Assembly (NCBI GenBank): GCA_019115145.1
Contig: DXED01000041.1
Location: 62,001-126,000 of the forward strand
Direction of reading: 5' to 3'
DNA from: Claveliimonas intestinigallinarum
GTDB taxonomy: Bacteria > Bacillota > Clostridia > Lachnospirales > Lachnospiraceae
DNA: 64,000 nucleotides
The translations under genes were made by a program, and so were the position numbers. Below the pieces are notes generated by a model. It was not told the DNA's origin. It saw only the letters and a list, made by a program, of their open reading frames with translations, and did not search any database. This document shows, piece by piece, positions 24,880-32,872 of the stretch. Position 1 is the stretch's first letter. Each line of letters opens with the position of its first letter.

Positions 24880-25725
24880 ATGAGAAAAGAGACAAAGACT
24901 GCGGTGTACGATGAGGAGCTGGGACTGGAAGCCTACCGTTTTAAGGGCATAGCCCAGCCCTTTCCCAACCATTTCCATGAGTACTATGTGATCGGCTTTG
25001 TGGAGGAGGGGGAGCGCCGCCTGTCCTGCAGGAACCGGGAGTACATGATCCGCAGGGGCGATGTGGTCCTGTTCAATCCGGGCGACAGCCATGCCTGTGT
25101 TCAGGTGGACGGAGGAGCCCTGGACTACAGGGGATTTAACATCTCAAAGGAGACTATGCTGGATCTGATGGGGGAAGTGACAGGCAGGCGGAGTCTTCCG
25201 GGATTTTCAGAAACCGTGCTCCGCGACGAGGAGATCTCCTGTTATCTGCGCCCTCTCCACGGGCTTGTCATGGAGGGCTCCCGCGAATTTGGAAAGGAAG
25301 AAAATCTTCTCCTTGTGCTGTCTTTGCTCCTGGGGCGATGCGGACAGCCCTTTGAGGAATGTGTCCCGGAGTGCCGAGAAGAGATCGAGAGGGCCTGTGC
25401 GTTCATGGAGAGACATTATGGGGAGCGCATCTGTCTGGACCAGATATGCCGCCAGGCAGGGCTGAGCAAGTCCACGCTGCTGAGGGCATTTGTCAGGGCA
25501 AAGGGAGTCACGCCCTACTGTTATCTTGAAAATATCCGCATTGGCGCGGCGAAGAAGCTGATGGAGAAGGGAGTGCCTCCGGCAGAGGCAGCCCTGCGGA
25601 CAGGATTTTCCGACCAGAGCCATTTTACAAATTATTTCAGCCGGTTTATCGGCCTTACGCCCGGTGCCTACCGGGACATTTTTTTGAAAAAGAACAGAAC
25701 GGAGGACAGACAGCATGGAAAATAA
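24880..25725 (+). CDS. AraC-family transcriptional regulator
   Basis: 281 residues. The N-terminal cupin-type sensor (about 20-100) has HFHEYYVIGFVEEGERRLS and GDVVLFNPGDSHAC. The C-terminal double helix-turn-helix (about 180-275) has LDQICRQAGLSKSTLLRAFVRAKGVTPYCYLENIRI and AALRTGFSDQSHFTNYFSRFIGLTPGAYR. The ligand is unknown. Its 3' end overlaps the EamA transporter start by 11 bases, so it probably regulates or is co-expressed with that exporter. The promoter was not clearly identifiable. Confidence 0.93.
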   Translation: MRKETKTAVYDEELGLEAYRFKGIAQPFPNHFHEYYVIGFVEEGERRLSCRNREYMIRRGDVVLFNPGDSHACVQVDGGALDYRGFNISKETMLDLMGEVTGRRSLPGFSETVLRDEEISCYLRPLHGLVMEGSREFGKEENLLLVLSLLLGRCGQPFEECVPECREEIERACAFMERHYGERICLDQICRQAGLSKSTLLRAFVRAKGVTPYCYLENIRIGAAKKLMEKGVPPAEAALRTGFSDQSHFTNYFSRFIGLTPGAYRDIFLKKNRTEDRQHGK

Positions 25726-26626
25726 AGCGTCAAGAGGGCACCTGGCGGCTCTGCTCACAATTTTGATCTGGGGGACTACCTTTATCTCCACAAAGGTATT
25801 ACTGGTGGATTTCCAGCCTGTAGAAATCCTCTTTTTCCGATTTGTCCTGGGACTTCTGGCCCTTCTGATCGTCTGTCCCCGCCGGCTGACAGGGACAACG
25901 CTCAGACAGGAGATCGTATTTGGCACCGCAGGACTGTGCGGCGTATGTCTGTACTACCTGATGGAAAACATTGCGCTGACCTATACAATGGCTTCCAATG
26001 TGGGGGTCATCATCTCCGCGGCTCCGTTTTTTACGGCCATTTTGTCCCATCTGCTCCTGAAGAAGGAGGAGAAGCTGGGGGCTGCTTTCTTTGTGGGATT
26101 TCTCATCGCGATGGCAGGGATTGCATTGATCAGCTTCAACGGCTCTGCCCTGCAGCTCAATCCGACAGGGGATCTGCTGGCCCTGCTGGCCGCCTTTTTG
26201 TGGGCCTGCTATTCCATTCTCACGCGCAGGATCAGCGGATACGGATACAATACGATCCTGACAACGAGAAGGATCTTTTTCTACGGCATTCTGTTTATGG
26301 TCCCGGCCTTGTTCCTGTTTGATTTCAGGCTGGAGCTGGATCGGTTTGCGAACCCTGTCTATCTTTTGAACATCCTCTTTCTGGGATTAGGGGCATCCGC
26401 GCTCTGCTTTGTCACGTGGAATTTCGCGGTCCGGCTGCTGGGCGCGGTCAAGACCAGCGTTTACATTTATCTGGTTCCTGTCATTACCGTGGCAGCTTCA
26501 GTGGTGATCCTGCGGGAGCCCTTTACATGGATGACCGGAGCCGGGACAGTCCTCACTCTGGCAGGGCTTTTGCTCTCGGAAGGTAAATGGGGCGGCAGGA
26601 GAAATATTATTCGTAAATCCCATTGA
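25715..26626 (+). CDS. EamA/DMT-family transporter
   Basis: 303 residues with ten predicted membrane helices in two EamA repeats (about 8-140 and 150-295). Typical segments: LLTILIWGTTFISTKVLL at the start of repeat one, and GDLLALLAAFLWACYSILTRR starting repeat two. The family exports amino acids, metabolites or drugs; the substrate is unknown. Translation is coupled to the AraC regulator (11-base overlap). Its last 20 bases overlap the 3' end of the convergent FKBP-like gene. Confidence 0.92.
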   Translation: MENKASRGHLAALLTILIWGTTFISTKVLLVDFQPVEILFFRFVLGLLALLIVCPRRLTGTTLRQEIVFGTAGLCGVCLYYLMENIALTYTMASNVGVIISAAPFFTAILSHLLLKKEEKLGAAFFVGFLIAMAGIALISFNGSALQLNPTGDLLALLAAFLWACYSILTRRISGYGYNTILTTRRIFFYGILFMVPALFLFDFRLELDRFANPVYLLNILFLGLGASALCFVTWNFAVRLLGAVKTSVYIYLVPVITVAASVVILREPFTWMTGAGTVLTLAGLLLSEGKWGGRRNIIRKSH

Positions 26627-27146
26627 CTGTCACAGTGAACACAGCTTCCTTTCCATTCAGCTCATCCACTCCATAGTCCTCCGGGAAGGTGACAGTGACG
26701 TCCACTGTGTCGCCGGGGTGGGCGCCAATGAGCTGATCCTCAAAGCCGTCGATGTAGGAGCCGGAGCCGATCTCCAGATCCGCGCCGGAGCCATTTGTGC
26801 TGCCTCCCTCAAACTCCACGCCGTCCACCGTTCCCACATAGTCGATGTTGACAGTGTCTCCGCTCTCCACAGTGAGAGAGGTGTCAGTTGAGTAGGAAGG
26901 GCTGTCCGTATCGTTGATGCCGGTATCTGACGCATCTGCGGCGGATGTGTCTTCCGCAGCCGTGTCGGCAGAGGAGCTGTCCCCGGATGAGGACCGGGAG
27001 GAGAGAGCGATGGCTGTAATGAGAATAATGACGGCAAGGCAGGGGATGGCGATGATGAGGAGTTTTTTGAGCTTCCGTATGCGCTCTTTTTTGCGGCGCT
27101 CCCGGGCTCTCCGCTGCTGTGCCATTTTTCGGTTTTCTTTTTTCAT
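26607..27146 (-). CDS. Membrane-anchored FKBP-type peptidyl-prolyl isomerase-like protein
   Basis: 179 residues. A strongly basic cytoplasmic N-terminus (about 1-27), one membrane helix (about 28-47), a Ser/Asp/Ala-rich linker (50-90), then a C-terminal FKBP-like domain (about 94-178). Key stretches are GDTVNIDYVGTVDGVEFEGG, IDGFEDQLIGAHPGDTVDV and FPEDYGVDELNGKEAVF, as in trigger-factor and SlyD-type domains. It should sit outside the membrane and assist folding of secreted proteins. The start ATG (27146) has GAGGTAAG upstream on the minus strand. It is convergent with the EamA gene and divergent from the RNHCP leader. Confidence 0.85.
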   Translation of the reverse strand: MKKENRKMAQQRRARERRKKERIRKLKKLLIIAIPCLAVIILITAIALSSRSSSGDSSSADTAAEDTSAADASDTGINDTDSPSYSTDTSLTVESGDTVNIDYVGTVDGVEFEGGSTNGSGADLEIGSGSYIDGFEDQLIGAHPGDTVDVTVTFPEDYGVDELNGKEAVFTVTVNGIYE

Positions 27147-27186
27147 AGTGTGATCTTACCTCGTTTCATTAAAATATCTTTTTTTA

Positions 27187-27230
27187 TTTTACAGAGAAAA
27201 TATGGTGAAACTGTGATTTTTACAGAGAAA
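27187..27230. repeat. 13-bp direct repeat in the divergent regulatory region
   Basis: TTTTACAGAGAAA occurs at 27187-27199 and again at 27218-27230, 31 bases apart (about three helical turns). It lies between the FKBP-like gene and the RNHCP leader promoter. It may be an operator; the binding protein is unknown. The remaining AT-rich sequence from 27147 to the promoter shows nothing else I can name. Confidence 0.5.
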
Positions 27231-27264
27231 TAAAAAAATCTGCACAAAACAGAGGGCTCAGGGC

Positions 27265-27293
27265 TTGTACAGACAGGCCGGCTGTGCTATGAT
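27265..27293 (+). promoter_or_regulatory. Promoter of the RNHCP leader
   Basis: TTGTAC (27265-27270), 17 bases, TATGAT (27288-27293). Transcription would start near 27300 and cross a 330-base leader before the first RNHCP gene. Confidence 0.72.
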
Positions 27294-27322
27294 GTGGAGA
27301 GCAAAACAAGGGAGGTGGCTTG

Positions 27323-27340
27323 ATGTCGGCTATTCGCTAA
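27323..27340 (+). CDS. Five-codon leader peptide MSAIR
   Basis: ATG TCG GCT ATT CGC TAA, preceded by one of the strongest ribosome sites in the window (GGGAGGTGG, 27310-27318, five bases away). It begins about 23 bases after the predicted transcript start. Hairpins follow: CTCATCT (27363-27369) with AGATGGG (27379-27385), then the full terminator at 27522. A tiny, well-initiated ORF ahead of a terminator is the arrangement of ribosome-stalling attenuators (erm, msrD, vmlR, lmo0919 types). A second ATG-initiated 10-codon ORF begins at 27381 without a clear ribosome site. Confidence 0.55.
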   Translation: MSAIR

Positions 27341-27521
27341 CAAAAGGAACAACGGATTTTGTCTCATCTTCAGCATTGAGATGGGTTTATTTGTTGTATC
27401 TGTCTGCGGATAGTAACATCAGGCTGGCTTTTTATTGAAAGGCAGTTCTATTTCCTGCGGGATTTTTCTGCGAAATTTTTGTGTGGATTTTTCAGAGCCT
27501 GATACAGCAGGGCAGACAGAC

Positions 27522-27554
27522 GGATAACCCGGATCAATGGGTTGTCCTTTTTTT
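27522..27554 (+). terminator. Intrinsic terminator inside the RNHCP leader
   Basis: GGATAACCC (27522-27530) pairs with GGGTTGTCC (27539-27547), 9 bp with one G-U, 8-base loop, followed by seven T (27548-27554). It lies about 230 bases into the leader and 73 bases before the first RNHCP gene, so read-through or antitermination is needed to express the genes. Confidence 0.85.
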
Positions 27555-27627
27555 ATTCTGAAGAGGACCTGTCCGGTTTGTTCCGAGCATAAAAGGGCGC
27601 AAATCGACGACTTGGAGGAGAAAGATC

Positions 27628-28020
27628 ATGAAAGAAGAAACAAAGTATATCTGTCCCAGCTGTGGCTGGACATCAAACCTGGACGAAAAAGAGAGCTGGC
27701 CGGACCACTGCCCCAACTGCCTGTCCGGCATACATGAGACGGACGAAGAGGGAGGCGAGTGCGGGGGCATGCTGGAGCCGGTAGGCATCTGGGTGAGAGA
27801 GAGCGATGCCTGGGAGATCGTGGAGCGGTGCAGACTCTGCGGGGAGATGACTGCTGTGGAGATGTCAGACAGGGACAATCTCATCAAGGTCATGTCCATC
27901 GCGTCAAAGCCCCTGTCCTCCCCTCCCTTCCCCATTGAGAAAATGGAGGAGTTGACAAGGATCATGGGAGGTCAGGGAGAGATAAAACGAGGAGGAAGGA
28001 AAAATGAACAGAGAAAATAA
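27628..28020 (+). CDS. RNHCP-like zinc-binding protein 1 (divergent copy)
   Basis: 130 residues. Cys pairs (CPSC near residue 9; HCPNC near 27; ERCRLC near 67) and the order HCPNCLSGIH - GGECGGMLEPVGIWVR - WEIVERCRLCG - RDN match the RNHCP domain, a small zinc-ribbon-like family of unknown function. The eponymous R-N-H-C-P is P-D-H-C-P here, and the G-D-R segment is altered, so this is the more divergent of the two copies. A charged tail extends beyond the domain. The ribosome site is GGAGGAG. The last 17 bases overlap the next gene, so the two are made together. Control is probably through the leader at 27300-27627. Confidence 0.78.
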   Translation: MKEETKYICPSCGWTSNLDEKESWPDHCPNCLSGIHETDEEGGECGGMLEPVGIWVRESDAWEIVERCRLCGEMTAVEMSDRDNLIKVMSIASKPLSSPPFPIEKMEELTRIMGGQGEIKRGGRKNEQRK

Positions 28021-28414
28021 AAAGCGCAAATATGACAAGAAGTATTTCAGGACACATCCCTGTATGGATCCCTTTACGTGCAAGGTGTGCGGATGGCCGG
28101 TGGTGCCGGCGGGAGCAGGGAGCGGCCACAGGAACCACTGCCCCAACTGCCTGTACAGTCTGCATCTGGACCAGGAGCCGGGGGACAGGGCGTCGGACTG
28201 TCACGGACGCATGGAGCCCATCGGCGTGTGGGTGAGAAAGAACGGGGAGTGGGCCATCCTGCATCGGTGTCAGCGGTGCGGCAAGATCGGTTCAAACCGC
28301 ATTGCGGCGGACGACAATCCTATGAAGCTCATGGCCCTGGCCATGCGTCCCTTTGGGAGCAGCGCCATCTCCAGGGAGGAGATCCGGGACATGACAGCCT
28401 CCATGGAGGGATAG
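28004..28414 (+). CDS. RNHCP-domain zinc-binding protein 2
   Basis: 136 residues with a canonical RNHCP domain: FTCKVCGWPV, HRNHCPNCLYSLHLD, PGDRASDCHGRMEPIGVWVR, WAILHRCQRCGKIGSNRIAADDNP. About six Cys and several His could bind two zinc ions. The function of the domain is not established; similarity to zinc ribbons suggests nucleic acid or ribosome binding, but that is inference. It overlaps RNHCP 1 by 17 bases in another frame, indicating coupled translation. A separate promoter for the next gene lies at 28480. Confidence 0.88.
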   Translation: MNRENKKRKYDKKYFRTHPCMDPFTCKVCGWPVVPAGAGSGHRNHCPNCLYSLHLDQEPGDRASDCHGRMEPIGVWVRKNGEWAILHRCQRCGKIGSNRIAADDNPMKLMALAMRPFGSSAISREEIRDMTASMEG

Positions 28415-28479
28415 GCGGAGGAGCGCAGGTGAAGGATCTGAGAAAGCAGGAACTGGGAAGGAGAACTGAGAAAGAGATA

Positions 28480-28508
28480 TTGTCTATCCTCTGGATTGAG
28501 GGTATAAT
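28480..28508 (+). promoter_or_regulatory. Promoter of the HAD hydrolase gene
   Basis: TTGTCT (28480-28485), 17 bases, TATAAT (28503-28508), 29 bases before the start codon. Confidence 0.7.
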
Positions 28509-28537
28509 AAAAAAGATAAAATGAAAGGAGGCCGGGA

Positions 28538-29269
28538 ATGTACGAGACCTGTATTTTTGACCTGTACGGCACGCTTGTGGACATACACACAGACGAAGAA
28601 AAGGAGGAGCTGTGGGAGAGACTGGCTCTGTTTTACGCCTTTTACGGCGCAGCCTACACGCCGGGGGAGCTTAGAGCGGCCTACCGGCGGCTGACAGAGG
28701 AGCAAAGCGCCGGCAAGAGAGGAGTCAGGAGGGACGCCCATGAGGCGTTTCCGGAGATACAGATCGAGGACGTCTTCCGGTCGCTTTTCCTGGAGAAGGG
28801 GGCAGAGGCAGACGAGCCTCTGGTGCGGCACGCGGGTCAGTTTTTCCGCATCCTCTCCATAGACTATCTGAGGCTCTACGAGGGGACGAAGGAGATGCTC
28901 CAGGCCCTGCGGGAGAAGGGGAAAAAGCTTTACCTTTTGTCCAATGCCCAGAAAATATTCACAGAGTATGAGATGAACGCTCTGGGGATCACTCCGTATT
29001 TTGACGGCATTTTCATTTCCTCGGAGCAGGGCTGCAAGAAGCCGGACCTGGCCTTTTACGAGTCCCTCCTCACAGCCTTTGCCATTCCCAGGAAGACGGC
29101 GGTCATGACGGGAAATGACGGCCTGTGCGACATCGAGGGAGCGAAGAGGGCCGGGCTTGCCACGGTCTACGTGCGGACAGAGATTTCACCAGAGGAGCCA
29201 TTCCCCGCGGCGGATCACGTCCTGGAGAGGATGGACATGAAAAAGCTCAGGGATATCCTCCTTGGATAG
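28538..29269 (+). CDS. HAD-superfamily hydrolase (YjjG/HAD-IA type)
   Basis: 243 residues with all four HAD motifs. Motif I FDLYGTLVD carries two of the catalytic Asp positions (D at 8; the second position in DLYGT is Tyr, as in several HAD-IA members). Motif II is LLSNAQ, motif III K in CKKPDLAFY, motif IV GNDGLCDIEGAKRAG. A helical cap sits between motifs I and II. Likely a phosphatase acting on a small phosphorylated metabolite such as a nucleotide. Ribosome site GGAGG. It is followed by the FNT gene 39 bases later. Confidence 0.9.
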   Translation: MYETCIFDLYGTLVDIHTDEEKEELWERLALFYAFYGAAYTPGELRAAYRRLTEEQSAGKRGVRRDAHEAFPEIQIEDVFRSLFLEKGAEADEPLVRHAGQFFRILSIDYLRLYEGTKEMLQALREKGKKLYLLSNAQKIFTEYEMNALGITPYFDGIFISSEQGCKKPDLAFYESLLTAFAIPRKTAVMTGNDGLCDIEGAKRAGLATVYVRTEISPEEPFPAADHVLERMDMKKLRDILLG

Positions 29270-29308
29270 AAGAGATACCAGAAAAAAAGAACAGAAGAGG
29301 AAAATGAC

Positions 29309-29959
29309 ATGAAAGAAAAATGGATGAGCAGCGTTATGGCCGGTGTGTTTATTTCCATGGGAGCCATGACCTATCTCGCAATCCCCAACACATTGGTGGG
29401 AAGCCTGTTTTTTGCGGTGGGAATTCTCCTTGTGCTCAACCTCCACAACATGCTTGTGACAAGGGTGTGCCCGCTGATGGTGTATGACAGAAGATATCAT
29501 TGGAGCGATGTAGCGGTGGCCTGGGCGGGCAACGGCATAGGGACGCTGATCGCGGCGGCCGCTGTGCAGGGGACAAGATTTAAGGAGACGATCCGGGAGC
29601 CTCTGGCCAGGATCGGTGAGACGAAGCTTCAGGACGCTCCTTTGAGCCTCTTTATCCTGGCTGTGTTCTGCGGGTTCTTTGTGGCCTTTGCAGTGCTTAT
29701 CGGCGCCAGGTATGAAAACGGCTCCTTTGCCCAGATCTTCTATGTGTGGCTCTTTATCACCGCCTTTGTGTTCTGCGGGTTTGAGCATATCGTGGCGGAT
29801 ATGTTTTACCTGTCCTGCTGCTGGCTCCAGTTCGGGATCAGCGCGCTGGAGGCTTTGAAGGTGCTGGCCTTTGTCTCGGCGGGCAATCTGGCCGGGGGCA
29901 TGTTCATCGCCTGGGCTGTGCGCAGTCTGGATAAAAAGAAGAGTGCTACCGGTGCATAG
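29309..29959 (+). CDS. Formate/nitrite transporter (FNT) family channel
   Basis: 216 residues with six predicted membrane helices. FNT marks are the broken helix region NLHNMLVT, AWAGNGIGTLIAAA, the FEHIVADMFYL motif (F-x-H-x-x-A-x-M) that lines the pore with the conserved histidine, and SAGNLAGGMF near the end. The protein is shorter than FocA (about 285), mainly at both termini. Substrates in the family are formate, nitrite, hydrosulfide or acetate/lactate. Formate would fit the fhs gene in the same region, but the selectivity residues cannot be judged by eye. Confidence 0.9.
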   Translation: MKEKWMSSVMAGVFISMGAMTYLAIPNTLVGSLFFAVGILLVLNLHNMLVTRVCPLMVYDRRYHWSDVAVAWAGNGIGTLIAAAAVQGTRFKETIREPLARIGETKLQDAPLSLFILAVFCGFFVAFAVLIGARYENGSFAQIFYVWLFITAFVFCGFEHIVADMFYLSCCWLQFGISALEALKVLAFVSAGNLAGGMFIAWAVRSLDKKKSATGA

Positions 29960-30038
29960 GGTAAATGAGCAGGCAGCATAAGCGAACAGAAGCAATGGAA
30001 AACACAAAAAGTACAAATAGAAACGGAGGAAACAAAGC

Positions 30039-31055
30039 ATGGACAAAGTGATTTTAGGAAAGACCGGGATCGAGGTCAACAAGAACGGATTTGGGGCCCT
30101 GCCCATCCAGCGCATCATGAAGAAGGAGGCTGTCTATCTCCTGCAGAAGGCATTTTACAACGGGATCAACTATTTTGATACCGCCAGGGCCTACTCGGAC
30201 AGCGAGGAGAAGCTGGGCGCTGCCTTTGAGTACACAAGGGACAAAATCGTCATCAGCACGAAGACTGCTGCCCAGACGGCAGAGGATATGTGGAAGGATC
30301 TGGAGGAGAGCCTTACAAAGCTGAAGACAGACTACATAGACATCTACCAGTTCCACAACCCGGCCTTCTGCCCGAAGCCGGGAGATGAGTCCGGGCTTTA
30401 CGATGCGGCTCTGGAGGCAAAAAAGCAGGGAAAGATCCGCCACATCGGCATCACAAACCACAGGATCGCTGTGGCGAAGGAGGCGATCCAGTCCGGCCTC
30501 TATGAGACATTGCAGTTCCCCTTCTCCTATCTGGCGTCAGATACAGACCTGGAGATCGTAGAGGAGTGTAAGGCGGCGGATATGGGATTTATCGCCATGA
30601 AAGGGCTGGCAGGGGGACTGATCCACAATTCAGCCTGCGCCTACGCCTTTATGGCCCAGCCGCAGTTCGCCCACGTGGCTCCTATCTGGGGCGTGCAGAG
30701 GGAGTCGGAGCTGGATGAATTTCTCTCCTATCAGGTCTGTCCGCCTGCGCTTGACGGGAACCTCCTCGCAGAGATCGAGAAGGACAAGAAGCAGCTCTCC
30801 GGTGATTTCTGCAGAGGCTGTGGCTACTGCATGCCCTGTCCCGCGGGCATTGAGATCAACAATTGTGCCAGGATGAGCCTGATGCTCCGCCGGGCGCCCC
30901 AGGAGGGATGGCTCTCCAAGGAGTGGCAGGAGAAGATGAAGAAGATTGAGAACTGTCTCCACTGCGGCCATTGCATGAGCAAATGTCCCTACGGCCTGAA
31001 TACGCCGGATCTGCTGGCAAAGAATTACGAGGACTACAAGACCTTTCTGAAATAA
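30039..31055 (+). CDS. Aldo-keto reductase fused to a ferredoxin-like domain
   Basis: 338 residues. An aldo-keto reductase barrel (about 1-245) has the DTARAYSDSEEKLG motif with catalytic Asp/Tyr, STKTAAQTAEDMWKDLEESL and YIDIYQFHN. A C-terminal domain (about 255-338) has two cysteine clusters, CRGCGYCMPCPAGI and CLHCGHCMSKCPYGLNTP, typical of 4Fe-4S binding. This fused architecture is common in gut clostridia and may couple carbonyl reduction to ferredoxin rather than only NAD(P)H. The substrate is unknown. The DUF5655 gene follows 15 bases later and is probably co-transcribed. Confidence 0.92.
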   Translation: MDKVILGKTGIEVNKNGFGALPIQRIMKKEAVYLLQKAFYNGINYFDTARAYSDSEEKLGAAFEYTRDKIVISTKTAAQTAEDMWKDLEESLTKLKTDYIDIYQFHNPAFCPKPGDESGLYDAALEAKKQGKIRHIGITNHRIAVAKEAIQSGLYETLQFPFSYLASDTDLEIVEECKAADMGFIAMKGLAGGLIHNSACAYAFMAQPQFAHVAPIWGVQRESELDEFLSYQVCPPALDGNLLAEIEKDKKQLSGDFCRGCGYCMPCPAGIEINNCARMSLMLRRAPQEGWLSKEWQEKMKKIENCLHCGHCMSKCPYGLNTPDLLAKNYEDYKTFLK

Positions 31056-31070
31056 AGAGGAGCCGGGAAG

Positions 31071-31448
31071 ATGGATGACAGAGTGCTGCAGTTTTTTGAG
31101 CAGATGCCGGAGGCTTTGCCTCTGTATGTGAAGTTCGAGAAAGAGGTTCTCTCCCGGGTAGAGAACGTGCGCATCAAGGTGCAGAAGACTCAGATCACCT
31201 ACACCAACAGACATGTCTTTGCCTGCGTCTCCTTCGCGAAGGTGAGAAAGGCGAAGGAGCGGCCGCCGGTCTATATTGTAATTACCTTTGGGCTGGCCTG
31301 CAAAAAGGAGTCGCCCCGCATCGACATCGCCACCGAGCCCTATCCCAACCGGTGGACCCACCATGTCCTTGTGTCCCGGGAGGAGGAGATTGATGAGGAG
31401 CTGCTCGGCTGGGTGGAGGAGGCGGCCGCCTTCTCAGCGGCGAAGTGA
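31071..31448 (+). CDS. DUF5655-type small protein
   Basis: 125 residues, no membrane segment. The pattern VENVRIKVQKTQITYTNRHVFACVSF, then VYIVITFGL and NRWTHHVLVSREEEIDEELLGWVEEA, matches the DUF5655 family as I remember it: a small alpha/beta fold related to YdhG/DUF1801-like proteins, of unknown function. It ends an apparent operon with the aldo-keto reductase; a strong terminator follows at 31537. Confidence 0.7.
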   Translation: MDDRVLQFFEQMPEALPLYVKFEKEVLSRVENVRIKVQKTQITYTNRHVFACVSFAKVRKAKERPPVYIVITFGLACKKESPRIDIATEPYPNRWTHHVLVSREEEIDEELLGWVEEAAAFSAAK

Positions 31449-31536
31449 CAGGAAAGATTTTTTGGACGGAGTCTTGACAGATGGAAGAAAAACTATCATA
31501 ATAGGCTCGTTGGGAAATGAATACGGAAATATGGCA

Positions 31537-31571
31537 AGGGAGCTGTGAGATGAGATCACAGCTCCCTTTTT
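31537..31571 (+). terminator. Strong terminator after the DUF5655 gene
   Basis: AGGGAGCTGTGA (31537-31548) pairs perfectly with TCACAGCTCCCT (31556-31567), 7-base loop, then a T5 tract. Confidence 0.92.
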
Positions 31572-31619
31572 GCTTCCGCATTTGTTTAGAATGGAACAGA
31601 GAAAGGATGGAGAGCTATC

Positions 31620-32783
31620 ATGATGACAATATTCAGCCATTATCTCCCGGTCAATCTGATCTTCGGAGCCGGGAAGACCGAAGTACTGGGAGAGGAGGCC
31701 GCGAAATACGGGCGAAAGGCCATGATCGTGACGGGGAGAGGCAGCACAAAGAGATCCGGGCTCCTGGACCGGGCGAAAGCGCTGCTGGAAAAAGAGGGGA
31801 TGGAGGTGACTGTCTTTGACGAGGCGGAGCCCAATCCCCTTGCATCCACCGCTATGCGAGGCGCCGCCATCGCCAGGGAGAAGGGCTGCGATGTGATCGT
31901 GGGTCTTGGAGGGGGAAGCATCATGGACTGCAGCAAGGCGGTGGCCTTTGCGGCCTGCAATGAGGGACCGATCTTCGACTATATCTATGGGGTGAAGAAA
32001 GGCGCCGGCGCACTGCCTCTTGTCCTTGTGCCCACCACCTGCGGGACAGGCAGCGAGGGCAACTGCTTTGCCGTGCTCACAGAGGACGAGACAAGGGACA
32101 AAAAATCTTTGCGGGACAACGCGGTCATCGCTAGGGCGTCCATCGTTGACCCGGAGCTGATGACCACCATGCCGGCTCATGTCCTGGCGTCCGTTGGATT
32201 TGACGCCCTTTGCCACTGCATGGAGGCCTATATGAGCAAAATCTGTGACCCGATCACGGAGATCATGGCTCTGGAGGGCATCCGCCTCATCGGCGGAAAT
32301 CTGGTGAAAATCTATGAGGAGAAGAAAAAAGGGCTCACAGACCCAGCTGCCATGGACATGGATGCCTGGAGCGCTGTCTGCCTGGCCAGCACATACGGCG
32401 GCATGGTCATTAACCAGGCCGGGGTGACTGCGCCCCACGGGCTGGAGCATCCGGCCAGCGGCATGCGCAACATCACCCACGGCAGGGGCCTGGCAGCCCT
32501 CACTCCGGTCATCTACAGGCGCACCGTAGAGGCGGCTCCGGAGACATTTGCCGTCATCTCAAAATGTCTGGGAGGCGCGGATGAGAAGGACTGCGTGGCT
32601 GTCATCGAGGCGCTCCTGGACAGCCTGGATCTTCGGACAACTCTCTCGGCGGAGGGCGTCCTTCCGGAGGATGTGGAGTGGATGACAAAGAACGCTTTCA
32701 AGGTCTCCGCGGCCGGACTCCAGAACCACCCCAAGGTGTTCACGGAGGAGGAAGTAGCCCAGATCTACCGGGAAGCGCTGTAA
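31620..32783 (+). CDS. Iron-containing alcohol dehydrogenase 2 (butanol dehydrogenase-like)
   Basis: 387 residues, group III iron alcohol dehydrogenase but from a different branch than the gene at 18340. GLGGGSIMDCSKAVAFAA (about 93-110) binds the nucleotide. PTTCGTGSEGNCFAV, FDALCHCMEAYMSKI (metal Asp/His), APHGLEHPASGMRNITHGRGLA (metal His) complete the site. It resembles the BdhA/YugJ group acting on butyraldehyde or similar with NADPH. The start is taken at the first of two adjacent ATG codons. It is monocistronic, flanked by terminators at 31537 and 32850. Confidence 0.93.
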   Translation: MMTIFSHYLPVNLIFGAGKTEVLGEEAAKYGRKAMIVTGRGSTKRSGLLDRAKALLEKEGMEVTVFDEAEPNPLASTAMRGAAIAREKGCDVIVGLGGGSIMDCSKAVAFAACNEGPIFDYIYGVKKGAGALPLVLVPTTCGTGSEGNCFAVLTEDETRDKKSLRDNAVIARASIVDPELMTTMPAHVLASVGFDALCHCMEAYMSKICDPITEIMALEGIRLIGGNLVKIYEEKKKGLTDPAAMDMDAWSAVCLASTYGGMVINQAGVTAPHGLEHPASGMRNITHGRGLAALTPVIYRRTVEAAPETFAVISKCLGGADEKDCVAVIEALLDSLDLRTTLSAEGVLPEDVEWMTKNAFKVSAAGLQNHPKVFTEEEVAQIYREAL

Positions 32784-32843
32784 GGATAGAGCGGCCCGGA
32801 AAAAGACAGCATAGATAAAGAAAGTATAGATAAGGCAGTATGG

Positions 32844-32872
32844 TTGAGTAATCCTCTCTGATGCAGTATAAT
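32844..32872 (+). promoter_or_regulatory. Promoter embedded in a terminator hairpin
   Basis: TTGAGT (32844-32849), 17 bases, TATAAT (32867-32872). The spacer is the 5' arm and the -10 lies in the loop of the hairpin at 32850. RNA starting near 32879 would contain only the 3' arm and so escape termination. It would drive the GNAT gene. Confidence 0.6.

Noticed and set aside
27381..27413. Ten-codon ORF MGLFVVSVCG in the RNHCP leader
   Set aside because: No clear ribosome site and its ATG lies in the 3' arm of a hairpin; kept only as a possible secondary leader ORF, not a feature.
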